In this document: in pieces, positions 16,563 to 24,146 of the stretch | Layout of the letters: each line of letters opens with the position of its first letter | Numbering within the stretch: position 1 is the first letter of the stretch | Source of the DNA: Cryobacterium aureum | GTDB taxonomy: Bacteria; Actinomycetota; Actinomycetes; Actinomycetales; Microbacteriaceae | Direction of reading: 5' to 3' | Assembly: GCF_002954245.1 (NCBI RefSeq) | Contig: NZ_PPTG01000028.1 | Coordinates: 1 to 64,000 of the forward strand | Length of the DNA: 64,000 bases | Program-made: the position numbers and the translations under genes | Notes under the pieces: generated by a model | Seen by the model: only the letters and a program-made list of their open reading frames with translations | The model's database searches: none | Told to the model about the DNA's origin: nothing

Positions 16563-17086
16563 TACTGGGCGGTCTCTTCGTAGCTCTCGTTCGCGCCGGA
16601 GTAGTCCTTGGCCGGGGCCGTGAAGTCCACGGTCGACCCGTCGGAGAGGGTGAGCGTGAACGTTGAATCCACGCCCGCGACGAGCGGCGCGGTCAGGCCC
16701 CTGAGCATGAGGTGATTGGCGCCCGGTGCCAGTTCGTAGGTTCCATTGGCAGGAACGATGAAACCGCCCTCGATCTGTTGCATGACCATGGCTCCCGAGT
16801 CGTCTTCGACCGTCTCGTGCAGCTCGATCGTGGTCGCGGCCGACGATTCGGCCGAGACCACGGTGATGTCGGTGTCACTCTCGTTCTTCAGGGTGGCGAA
16901 CGCGGCGCTCATTCCCATCTCGGCGCTCTTGATCCACGGGTCGGCGATGGTGAGGCTCTCGGCCTCGGGGGCCGCGGCGGCGGGTGCGGGGCTGTCGGTG
17001 GTTGCGGCGGGTGCGGCGCAGCCGGAAAGGGCGAGCAGAGCCAGGGCGGCGACGATAACAAGGCGAGGTGCGGTGCTGAGTGTCAT
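16562..17086 (-). CDS. PCu(A)C-type copper chaperone lipoprotein
   Basis: The 174-residue protein has a lipoprotein signal (ALLALSGC) and a cupredoxin-like PCu(A)C domain with the copper-binding set ELHE...MVMQ...NHLMLRGL, that is the H(M)-x-M-x-HxM pattern. Such chaperones deliver Cu(I) to extracytoplasmic targets such as the CuA site of cytochrome oxidase. It is coupled to the DyP gene downstream and lies seven bases after the CopC gene. The C-terminal tail after KDYSG is short and acidic. Confidence 0.92.
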   Translation of the reverse strand: MTLSTAPRLVIVAALALLALSGCAAPAATTDSPAPAAAAPEAESLTIADPWIKSAEMGMSAAFATLKNESDTDITVVSAESSAATTIELHETVEDDSGAMVMQQIEGGFIVPANGTYELAPGANHLMLRGLTAPLVAGVDSTFTLTLSDGSTVDFTAPAKDYSGANESYEETAQ

Positions 17087-17093
17087 GGTTGTG

Positions 17094-17708
17094 TCATTTC
17101 TCTAAGGGTGAGAGTGCGTTGTGGAGCGAATGCTGGGTGCGGCGCCGAATAAACGCGCGCACGCCGAGAAAGATCCCGAGTCCGATGACGGCGCCAATGA
17201 GCGCGGTGACGCCGAGCGGCATTCCGTCTTCGGACGGTGTGGACGCGACCACGCTCGAATCGATCGGTGTAATGAAAACGGGCGCTGCGGCATCCGTTGT
17301 GGGCGCCGCAGCGCTCGCGTCGCCGACACTGAAGTCGAACGTGCCCGAAATGGGATGCCCGTCGGCCGAGACCACCCGCCAGCGCACCTGGTATGCGCCA
17401 TCGGGCAGGGCGGGGTCGACGGCCACGGTGGCGGTCGGCCCGTCGAGGGCGGGTTCGCCGGTGCCCCAGTCGGTGCCCGCGGAATCAACCACGAGCATGA
17501 TCGCGCCGAGCTGCATGATGTCATCGGTGAACCGCATCGACACTGCAGCCGGTGCCAGGTCGACGTGTTCGGTGTCGGACGGCACAGTCGCGAGCACCGA
17601 GTCGTGCGCGCTCGCGGCCGGTGCGGCGCTGCCGATCGCGAACGCTGCGGCGAGAGTGAGGGCGCCGAGACCGGCGAGGAGCCGGTTTCGGGCATGGAAA
17701 TGGAGCAT
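17094..17708 (-). CDS. CopC-domain copper-binding protein with C-terminal membrane anchor
   Basis: The 204-residue protein has a signal peptide ending ASA just before His (AHDSVLATVPSD), so the mature N terminus is the copper-binding His of CopC. DGHPISGTFDFSV near the end of the domain is also typical. A C-terminal helix (GVTALIGAVIGLGIFLGV) followed by arginines anchors it. The ATG at 17708 has GGAGG six bases upstream; a longer frame adds unlikely residues. It shares the operon with the PCu(A)C chaperone and DyP peroxidase. Confidence 0.92.
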   Translation of the reverse strand: MLHFHARNRLLAGLGALTLAAAFAIGSAAPAASAHDSVLATVPSDTEHVDLAPAAVSMRFTDDIMQLGAIMLVVDSAGTDWGTGEPALDGPTATVAVDPALPDGAYQVRWRVVSADGHPISGTFDFSVGDASAAAPTTDAAAPVFITPIDSSVVASTPSEDGMPLGVTALIGAVIGLGIFLGVRAFIRRRTQHSLHNALSPLEK

Positions 17709-17770
17709 GCGGTACCTCCGAGGGAGTTCGCGAGAAAGATGGATGCGTCGTGGCACATGTTTGGGCTCGG

Positions 17771-17811
17771 GGCACTGGTTCACACCAGTGCCGACTTCTT
17801 AAACCAGTGCC
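17771..17811. promoter_or_regulatory. Triple ACCAGTGCC repeat with hairpin
   Basis: GGCACTGGT (17771-17779) and ACCAGTGCC (17784-17792) form a perfect nine-base stem with a 4-base loop, and a third half-site ACCAGTGCC lies at 17803-17811. It sits in the 152-base gap between two leftward genes. It could be a terminator for the upstream membrane gene or a multi-half-site operator for the copper operon. I cannot tell which. Confidence 0.5.
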
Positions 17812-17860
17812 GCGAGCGGATGCGCGGGCGCGCGGATACCGTGAGCGAGAGCTGCCGGGC

Positions 17861-18454
17861 TTAGAAGCCGGCGAGCGGCGGGCCGCGGTGTCGCATCGGC
17901 GACAGCAACACTGCCAGGTCTAACGGCACGAATTCACGGTGCACAGCGGCGCGCATGCGAGCGACCCGGCGCGGAGGCAGCACGATGCACAGCGCAATGA
18001 CCACGGCCACGAGCGCGGTGCGCGCCAGCTCGACCACGGCCCAGAAGGTGCGCTCGCCGCGGCGCAGTGCCACGATCGTCACGATCGCTGCCAGGGCGTG
18101 GGCGACCCACATCCACCCCATCGCCGGTGAGACCGGAGAAGCGGATGCCGCCCCCACGATCACCGTCGTCGCCCCGTGGTGCCCGGCCATCGTCATGGAG
18201 CCGGCCGTTCCGCCGAGCCCGAACACGAGGTGGAACAGCACCTGGCTGAACCCCACCGACACGCTGAGTTTCACGAGGGACAGCTTCTTGCCCGCCAGAG
18301 CGATGCTGACCATGCCCGCAAAGGCGAGAGCGATGGAGGCGCTGACCGGCGCGGGCGCCTGGCCGCCGGCGGCCACGTGCGAGAGAGCGGCGACGAGCAC
18401 GGCCACGACGGCGGTCAGCCAGCCGCGAGCGAACCGCGACCACCTCGTTGCCAT
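17861..18454 (-). CDS. Membrane protein of copper-operon context, function unknown
   Basis: The 197-residue protein has about five hydrophobic helices. It contains a Met/His cluster (GSMTMAGHHGATT) in a loop, which could bind metal. The ATG at 18454 starts directly at MATRWSRFARG, before the first helix. It is upstream of the CopC gene on the same strand, separated by the ACCAGTGCC hairpin. No family is certain. Similar His/Met-containing membrane proteins accompany CopC in other actinobacteria, so a copper role is inferred. Confidence 0.75.
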   Translation of the reverse strand: MATRWSRFARGWLTAVVAVLVAALSHVAAGGQAPAPVSASIALAFAGMVSIALAGKKLSLVKLSVSVGFSQVLFHLVFGLGGTAGSMTMAGHHGATTVIVGAASASPVSPAMGWMWVAHALAAIVTIVALRRGERTFWAVVELARTALVAVVIALCIVLPPRRVARMRAAVHREFVPLDLAVLLSPMRHRGPPLAGF

Positions 18455-18649
18455 GTCACCCACCCGACGAAAAGTTGTCAACCGAAAGTGCGGTCGTGGC
18501 TTCAGGCTAGTGGGTCGCGGGGCGGTGCGATTCTGACAACAGCCCGCCAGAAGGTGCCTCAGCCGCTTGGGCAGCCTGCGGCAAATGGTAACGTCGCCTA
18601 GGTCTAGCAACTGGTTTGACGGTCGACGCCCTTCTGCAAGGAATCTCTA

Positions 18650-21007
18650 ATGCCCCAACGATTGAATCTTTCCAAGAACCTTCCACGCACGTTGACGGGG
18701 CTGTCAAGCGAAATAGTGCAGGACCTGCAGCAGCTTGCCCGCACGCCCTCGCTGCTGGTGGCCTGCAACTACGGCGGCACGCTCTCGCACCATGTCGCCT
18801 CCGACGTGCCGTCGGTGTTGCTGGCCGAGTCGGCGACCGCCCTGCGCGCCCTCGCCGCCCTGCCCAACACCCACACCGCCGTCATGTCGGGCCGCCCGCT
18901 GCGCGACCTCGCTGCGGATTCCCGCTTGCCCCGCGAGGTGCACCTGGTCGGGTCGAACGGTGCCGAGTTCGACTCGGAGTTCTTTGATGCGCACGAGCCC
19001 TCCGATGAGTCCCAGGATTCCGGTGTGGCCCTCGACCGCCTGCGCACCCGTCTCGGAGTGAGCGCCGCTCTGTTCGCCGGCGATGCCGCGAGCGACGAAC
19101 TGGCGATGAACACCCTGCACGGCCCCGACCTTGGTATTCGCATCGGCGACGACGAATCAGTCGCCGCGCACCGCATCAGCGGCCCCGAAAAGCTCGCCCA
19201 GATTCTGGCTCTGCTGTTCGAACTGCGCAAGGACTGGCTGTTCGGCCAGCACGTTGTGGCCATCGAACGCCACTCCATGCTGGGCGACGGCACGTCGACC
19301 GCCCTCGTCACGCCGGAAGCGCGCATCTGCTGGATGACGCATCCGCTGCCCGATTCCGGCTCGCTGTTCGCGAGCATCCTCGGCAGTGAAGAGGCCGGAC
19401 ACTTCTCGATCGAACCGGTCAAGAAGAGCCGCGTGCTCGGCCAGCGGTACGTCGACAACACCATGGTCGTCGAAACCCGCTGGGCCGACGTGACCGTCAC
19501 CGATTACATCGAGCCGTCGCCGCTCGGCATCACCAATCTCGTGCGCAAGCTCACCGGCTCTGGGCTCGCCCGCATCGTCTTCGCGCCGCGCCCCGACTAT
19601 GCCGTCGCCTACTTCAACATGCACGCTGCCGACGGCGTGGTGACCATCACTGGTACCCCCGACCCGATCGTACTGACGGCCGCCGGCGTCGACTTCACCG
19701 TCACGAGCGACGGCCGCAACGAGACGGCCACTGCCGTCGTTGATCTCTCGCAGGGTGCGATCATGCTCAACCTGCGCTGCGGCGACACTGCGCCTTACGC
19801 AGCGGATGCCGCCGGCGAGGCCGCCCGTCGCGGCGCGGTCATGAACGACTCCCGTTCCTGGGTGAATTCACTGTCGCTGCCGAGCGTGAAGCCTTCGCTG
19901 GTGAGCCGCTCGGCCCTCGTGCTACGGGCCCTCTGTTACGAACCGACCGGAGCCGTGCTCGCCGCCTCGACGACCTCGCTGCCCGAAGGAATCGGAGGCA
20001 CCCGCAACTGGGACTACCGCTACTGCTGGCTGCGTGACGGCTCAATGACCGTCAAAGCGCTCGTCGACCTCGGATCGACCGACGAGGCCGACGGGTTTCT
20101 GCGCTGGCTGGCCGGGGTCGTGGCGGACAGTCCAGGCGCGCAGTGGCTGCATCCGCTCTATTCGGTCACCGGCTCATCACTATCGACCGAGGCGAGCCTC
20201 GAATCGCTGCCCGGCTACGCGGGATCCCGCCCGGTACGTATCGGAAACGCCGCCGACAACCAGGTGCAGATCGACGTGTTCGGACCGGTTGCCGAGCTCA
20301 TCGACACGCTGAGCGCCCGGCAGGGAACGCTCTCGGACTTTCAGTGGTATCTGCTGACCGAGATGGTCGACGCCGTTACCAGCCGCTGGCAGGAGCCCGA
20401 CCACGGCATCTGGGAGGCCCGGCGCTCGCCGCGCCACCACACCTACACGAAGACGATGTGCTGGGTGACCGTTGACCGGGCCATGCGCACCGCCGAGCGG
20501 CACGGACGTGCAGTCGGCGCCGGCTGGGTGGAACTTGCCGCCACGATTCGCGACGAAGTTCTGCGCGAAGGCTGGAGCGAGGAAGCCCAGTCATACACGG
20601 TGGCCTACGACAGCGGCGACCTCGATGCCGCCGTGCTGCACATCGGCCTGTCGGGCCTGCTTGACGTGAACGATGAGCGCTTTCAGCTGACCGTGAGTGC
20701 GGTGGAGCGCGAGCTGCGCGTTGGACCGACGGTGTTCCGCTACCGCTACGACGACGGCCTGCCCGGGCTTGAGGGTGGCTTTCACATCTGCACGACCTGG
20801 CTGATCGAGGCCTACGTGCTCACCGGGCGCCTTGACGAGGCCGAAGCGCTGTTCAACCAGCTGATCGCCTTGGCCGGTCCCACCGGGCTGCTCTCCGAAG
20901 AGTTCGACCCGGCCACCGAAACTCACCTGGGTAATCACCCGCAGGCCTACTCGCACCTCGGCTTCATCCGTTGCGCCCAATTGCTTGACGAGTACCGCGC
21001 GCGCTAA
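18650..21007 (+). CDS. GH15 glucoamylase/trehalase-like enzyme with degenerate trehalose-phosphatase-like N terminus
   Basis: The 785-residue protein has two parts. Residues 1-180 resemble a shortened HAD trehalose-6-phosphate phosphatase, but the nucleophile motif DFDGTL is replaced by CNYGGTL (39-45), and the acidic motif GDDxTDE reads GDAASDE near 145. It is therefore probably inactive as a phosphatase. Residues from about 200 form a GH15 (alpha/alpha)6 enzyme: NWDYRYCWLRDGS near 453, a general-acid Glu in DHGIWEAR near 588 and a base Glu in LLSEEFDP near 750. GH15 enzymes cleave trehalose or malto-oligosaccharides. AAGGA precedes the ATG by eight bases. A perfect hairpin follows the stop. 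Confidence 0.9.
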   Translation: MPQRLNLSKNLPRTLTGLSSEIVQDLQQLARTPSLLVACNYGGTLSHHVASDVPSVLLAESATALRALAALPNTHTAVMSGRPLRDLAADSRLPREVHLVGSNGAEFDSEFFDAHEPSDESQDSGVALDRLRTRLGVSAALFAGDAASDELAMNTLHGPDLGIRIGDDESVAAHRISGPEKLAQILALLFELRKDWLFGQHVVAIERHSMLGDGTSTALVTPEARICWMTHPLPDSGSLFASILGSEEAGHFSIEPVKKSRVLGQRYVDNTMVVETRWADVTVTDYIEPSPLGITNLVRKLTGSGLARIVFAPRPDYAVAYFNMHAADGVVTITGTPDPIVLTAAGVDFTVTSDGRNETATAVVDLSQGAIMLNLRCGDTAPYAADAAGEAARRGAVMNDSRSWVNSLSLPSVKPSLVSRSALVLRALCYEPTGAVLAASTTSLPEGIGGTRNWDYRYCWLRDGSMTVKALVDLGSTDEADGFLRWLAGVVADSPGAQWLHPLYSVTGSSLSTEASLESLPGYAGSRPVRIGNAADNQVQIDVFGPVAELIDTLSARQGTLSDFQWYLLTEMVDAVTSRWQEPDHGIWEARRSPRHHTYTKTMCWVTVDRAMRTAERHGRAVGAGWVELAATIRDEVLREGWSEEAQSYTVAYDSGDLDAAVLHIGLSGLLDVNDERFQLTVSAVERELRVGPTVFRYRYDDGLPGLEGGFHICTTWLIEAYVLTGRLDEAEALFNQLIALAGPTGLLSEEFDPATETHLGNHPQAYSHLGFIRCAQLLDEYRAR

Positions 21008-21013
21008 AAAGTT

Positions 21014-21044
21014 GGCTGACTCGCGGGTATTCCGCGAGTCAGCC
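21014..21044 (+). terminator. Perfect 13-bp terminator hairpin
   Basis: GGCTGACTCGCGG (21014-21026) and CCGCGAGTCAGCC (21032-21044) are perfect complements with a 5-base loop, seven bases after the GH15 stop. There is no T-run, as is common for strong GC hairpins in actinobacteria. Confidence 0.85.
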
Positions 21045-21062
21045 GTGAAATTGTTGCCAGTC

Positions 21063-21091
21063 TCGGACACTTGTCCGAAAAGTGTTAGTAT
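21063..21091 (+). promoter_or_regulatory. TetR autoregulatory operator and leaderless promoter
   Basis: TCGGACA-CT-TGTCCGA is a near-perfect palindrome at 21063-21078. A -10 hexamer TAGTAT (21086-21091) ends six bases before the ATG at 21098, which fits a leaderless transcript. TetR proteins usually bind such a site over their own promoter. The half-site TGTCCGA recurs in the leader of the membrane-protein gene near 23765 on the other strand. Confidence 0.55.
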
Positions 21092-21097
21092 AGTCAA

Positions 21098-21751
21098 ATG
21101 ACTTCGTTGACTGCCCCTGCCCTGCAGGCGGCAGTGCAGCCAGACGAGTCAAAACACGACCCGCGTGCCGAGCGCACCCGGCAGCTTATTCTCACGGCCA
21201 TCCGCACGCTGATCGCCCAGCCGGCGGCATCCGTTTCGGTGGCCGAGATCGTGCGCCTGGCCGGGATCAGCCGCAGCTCCTTCTACGCGCACTTCGCCAG
21301 TCTCGACGTGCTCGCCGCCGAACTGCTGCAGGCGCAGTTCGCCGACATCGGTTCGGCCGGTCTTGATCTGCCGCGGCCGCGCACCGGAGAGAACGCCTCC
21401 CGCCTCGGCTACGCCCGACTCGTCGCGCACATGGTCGAGAACTTTCCGCTTTACGCGAGCGTGCTCGAACTGCCGCTGACCCGCAGCGCGCACGACCAGA
21501 TCATCGAGGCCTACGCCACCCGCATGCTCGAGTCCGTGCTCGTCTTCGACGACGCCGTGAATGCCGAACTGGTCACGACCTACGTCGCCGGCGGAGCGCT
21601 CACCCTGATCGGCGCCTGGATGCGCGGTCACCTCGATATCTCCGACGACGAACTCGTCGACCAGCTCGTGGCCCTACTGCCCGGCTGGCTACTCGAACCC
21701 GAAACTTCACGCGCAACGCCCGTTCGCGTTGCATCACCCACACAACACTGA
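21098..21751 (+). CDS. TetR-family transcriptional regulator
   Basis: The 217-residue protein has an N-terminal TetR helix-turn-helix (SVAEIVRLAGISRSSFYAHF, about residues 42-63) and a variable C-terminal helical ligand domain. It probably represses its own promoter through the palindrome at 21063. It is followed twelve bases later by the CarD gene, so both may share a transcript. Ligand and targets are unknown; the membrane transporter at 22453 is a candidate target because of the TGTCCGA half-site. Confidence 0.9.
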   Translation: MTSLTAPALQAAVQPDESKHDPRAERTRQLILTAIRTLIAQPAASVSVAEIVRLAGISRSSFYAHFASLDVLAAELLQAQFADIGSAGLDLPRPRTGENASRLGYARLVAHMVENFPLYASVLELPLTRSAHDQIIEAYATRMLESVLVFDDAVNAELVTTYVAGGALTLIGAWMRGHLDISDDELVDQLVALLPGWLLEPETSRATPVRVASPTQH

Positions 21752-21762
21752 AGGCGCATTCT

Positions 21763-22281
21763 ATGAAGATTGAAATCGGCGAAACCCTGGTCTACCCGCA
21801 CCACGGAGCGGTCACCATCACGGCCCTCGCGACCCGCACCATCAAGGGCGTCGAGAAGCAGTTCATGACCCTCAACGTGCACACCAGCGCGCTGACCATT
21901 CAGCTGCCGGTCGACAACGTCGAGCTCGTCGGCGTGCGCGACGTCATCGATGCCGCTGGCGTCAGTGCCGTGTACGAGATTCTGCAGAACGCTTTCACCG
22001 AGGAGCCGGGCAACTGGTCGCGCCGCTACAAGGCCAACCAGGAGAAAATGGCCAGCGGCAGCGTCTACCGGGTCAGTGAGGTCGTGCGCGACCTGTGGCG
22101 CCGCGATCAAGACAAAGGTGTCTCCGCCGGCGAAAAGCGGATGCTCGAAAAGGCCCGCCAGATCCTCGTCTCCGAACTCGCTCTGGCCCAAGGTCTGACC
22201 GACCAGGAAGCCGGCGACCTGCTGCTCATCGAGATTCAGAACTATGTAGTCAGCGACGAGCCCGTCGAGGTCGCCGTCTAG
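21763..22281 (+). CDS. carD: CarD/CdnL-type RNA polymerase-binding regulator
   Basis: The 172-residue protein matches CarD along its length: an N-terminal RNA-polymerase-interacting domain (GETLVYPHHGAVTI, TRTIKGVEKQFMTL) and a C-terminal DNA-binding domain with the conserved Trp segment TEEPGNWSRRYKAN and VVRDLWRRDQDKGVSAGEKRML. CarD stabilises the open promoter complex, notably at rRNA promoters. GAAGG lies upstream of the ATG. Residues 155-172 form a slightly longer tail than usual. Coupling to a TetR regulator is unusual and may place it under conditional control. Confidence 0.93.
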   Translation: MKIEIGETLVYPHHGAVTITALATRTIKGVEKQFMTLNVHTSALTIQLPVDNVELVGVRDVIDAAGVSAVYEILQNAFTEEPGNWSRRYKANQEKMASGSVYRVSEVVRDLWRRDQDKGVSAGEKRMLEKARQILVSELALAQGLTDQEAGDLLLIEIQNYVVSDEPVEVAV

Positions 22282-22319
22282 CCCAACCGCTGCGATCGGC
22301 CCCGTCCGCGTACGTTTTC

Positions 22320-22447
22320 TTGCTGCGCGGGAGGTGCGCCGTTGCGCGGGACGCGCAACTGCCGCGCACTGGCGCAGCTCCCGCGCGACGCGCAGCGCTA
22401 GAGTTCTGGCCAGACCTGAATTCCCGCGCACTGGCGCAGCTCCCGCG
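22320..22447. repeat. Dispersed palindromic repeat cluster (family A)
   Basis: The spacer between convergent genes carries two identical 22-base copies (22364-22385 and 22426-22447) of a word starting GCGCACTGGCGCAG and ending CTCCCGCG. A degenerate inverted copy around 22325-22350 reads GCGCGGGAGGTGCGCC. The same 22-mer recurs exactly at 49447-49468, and related copies lie at 23811-23835. It behaves like a REP-type intergenic repeat. Confidence 0.7.
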
Positions 22448-22452
22448 AAGCG

Positions 22453-23730
22453 CTACACCAGCGCGGCGCAGAGCAGCAGTGCGGGCCAGGAAGTGACGAG
22501 CACGGCCGCCAGGTAGATCAGGTTGCGACGCGTCAGCGTGATGCTGTCGATGCCGTACCGGGCACTCAGCAGCATGGTGAGCCCGGTGACCGGGCCGACC
22601 GCGGTCGAGACTCCCCAGCCGATGCACGCGGCCAACACGAACAGGGTGGGGTCGGGCGACAGCGGCTGCACGAGCGCCGCGACGATCGCGACCGACACCA
22701 CCGGGTGCACACCGGCCATCGCGCACAGAATCATCGCGAGCATCATGGCCCAAGCCACGGGCACAGTGAACCCCGCCACCGGCAGCTGCAGGTCGAACAG
22801 GGGAAACAGCATCCGCAGGCCGACGGCGAGTACCCCGGCGGAGGCGAACAGCGTGACCTCACCGCGCAGCTGCGGCAGGTCGTGCCGGGCATGCCGGGCC
22901 AGCGCGCGCAGGGCACCACGACCGTTCATGATCAGCAGGCCGATGAGGGTGACGCCGAGGCCGGCGAGTAGCACGATACGCGGAACCGGAACCGTGGGAA
23001 CCAACTGGTGCGCCAGTACCACCACGGCAACGAGGGCCAGCGGCACGCGAATGAGCTCCCAGCTCAGCGTGTACCCGGTATAGGCCGGCAGCTCGCGGCC
23101 CCACAGATGAAAAATGTCCCAGACGCTCAAGCTGATGGTGACGAGCGCGAGGGCCAGTCCCACGAGCACCAGTACGAGGGAATTCGCGCCGGGAACGAGC
23201 GTGGTGGCGGCCGCGGCGGCCGCCCAGAACGGCGACCAGTACGCGGCGGTCGAGTAGGCCCGGGAGATCAGCGCCGCATCGGCCAGCCGCAGACTCGACC
23301 GGCCGCGCAGGTGGTCGCCGACAATGCCGACCGCACCGATGTTGATGATCGCGCCGAGCGCGTGCGTGGCCAGGGCGGTGCGCACCACGGCGAGTCGGCC
23401 GTGCAGCCGGGTGCGTGTGATCGGCGATGTCGGTGTGACCAGTCGCAGAAACGACACCGCGGCGAGCATACCGATCAGGTCCTGGTTGACCAGGAACAGG
23501 TCGCGGCCCACAATCTGCCCACCCAGAACCAGGCCGACCACAACGGATGCGATACCCACACCGATCAGCACCCCCGCAATGATGCGCTGGGTGCGGTTGA
23601 TCAGCATCAGCCCGACCGCCGCGGCAGCGATGGTGAACCCGCCGGCGACGAGCGTCGCATCGGGCACCGCCACCGAGAGCCCCACGGTCAGGATGATGCT
23701 GCTGAGGAGCAGCGCGTAGAGCAGTCGCAC
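22453..23730 (-). CDS. Polytopic membrane transporter, substrate unknown
   Basis: The 425-residue protein has about eleven to twelve hydrophobic helices and few charged loops. It contains WSPFWAAAAAATTLVPGANS midway and VSTAVGPVTGLTMLLSARYGI near the end, an arrangement recalling ion-transporter-type anion/arsenite or TRAP-large-subunit permeases. That assignment is tentative. The GTG at 23730 has GGGGG upstream. The leader on this strand carries TGTCCGA, the half-site of the TetR palindrome at 21063, so that regulator may control it. Confidence 0.8.
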   Translation of the reverse strand: MRLLYALLLSSIILTVGLSVAVPDATLVAGGFTIAAAAVGLMLINRTQRIIAGVLIGVGIASVVVGLVLGGQIVGRDLFLVNQDLIGMLAAVSFLRLVTPTSPITRTRLHGRLAVVRTALATHALGAIINIGAVGIVGDHLRGRSSLRLADAALISRAYSTAAYWSPFWAAAAAATTLVPGANSLVLVLVGLALALVTISLSVWDIFHLWGRELPAYTGYTLSWELIRVPLALVAVVVLAHQLVPTVPVPRIVLLAGLGVTLIGLLIMNGRGALRALARHARHDLPQLRGEVTLFASAGVLAVGLRMLFPLFDLQLPVAGFTVPVAWAMMLAMILCAMAGVHPVVSVAIVAALVQPLSPDPTLFVLAACIGWGVSTAVGPVTGLTMLLSARYGIDSITLTRRNLIYLAAVLVTSWPALLLCAALV

Positions 23731-23799
23731 TCGTGCCCCCTGAATCTTTGACTGTGTCTCCGGTCGGACACATCCTCCTATCCAACCAGCCCGAGGACA

Positions 23800-23945
23800 C
23801 TTTCACGGCGCGCAGGAGCTGCGCCGCTGCGCGGGAGGCGTACGTTCGTAGCCATAGTGGTCGTGAGACATCGTCGTGACGAATTCGGCCCGTCTCGCCC
23901 GGCAGCGCGAAGTCCGCGTATTGGCGCAGCCCCAGCGCAGCGGGC
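23800..23945. repeat. Diverged family-A repeats in the 23731-24146 spacer
   Basis: The 416-base gap before the giant gene holds inverted copies of the family-A word: GCAGGAGCTGCGCCGCTGCG around 23815-23834 and TTGGCGCAGCCCCAGCGCAG around 23922-23941. Between them is non-coding sequence with no good ORF. An AT-rich palindrome follows at 23960, and 23991-24146 is a leader without an identifiable gene. Confidence 0.55.
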
Positions 23946-23959
23946 CGGCGACAGCATCA

Positions 23960-23989
23960 TGATATAGAACCCATAATTGGGGTATATCA
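23960..23989 (+). promoter_or_regulatory. AT-rich palindrome upstream of the giant gene
   Basis: TGATATA (23960-23966) and TATATCA (23983-23989) are perfect inverted arms around a core with ACCC and GGGG facing each other. This 30-base site is one of the most AT-rich spots of the window and lies 157 bases before the ATG at 24147. It may be an operator or promoter; no partner regulator is adjacent. Confidence 0.45.
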
Positions 23990-24146
23990 AGTGGAACGCA
24001 GGCTCGCTAATGTACAACCAGCGATACTTTTCGCCCGCGGTCTGTCACGCACCCTGTCACAACGACGAATTCCTCTGCACCGACATCCGTCGTCACAGAC
24101 CTCCACAGAAGCCCTGATCAGGCTGAGTACCTCAGATAGGTTCCAC

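Noticed and set aside
22320-23945. CRISPR array in the repeat-rich spacers
   Set aside because: Repeat spacing is irregular, units are inverted and no spacers of equal length or cas genes are present.
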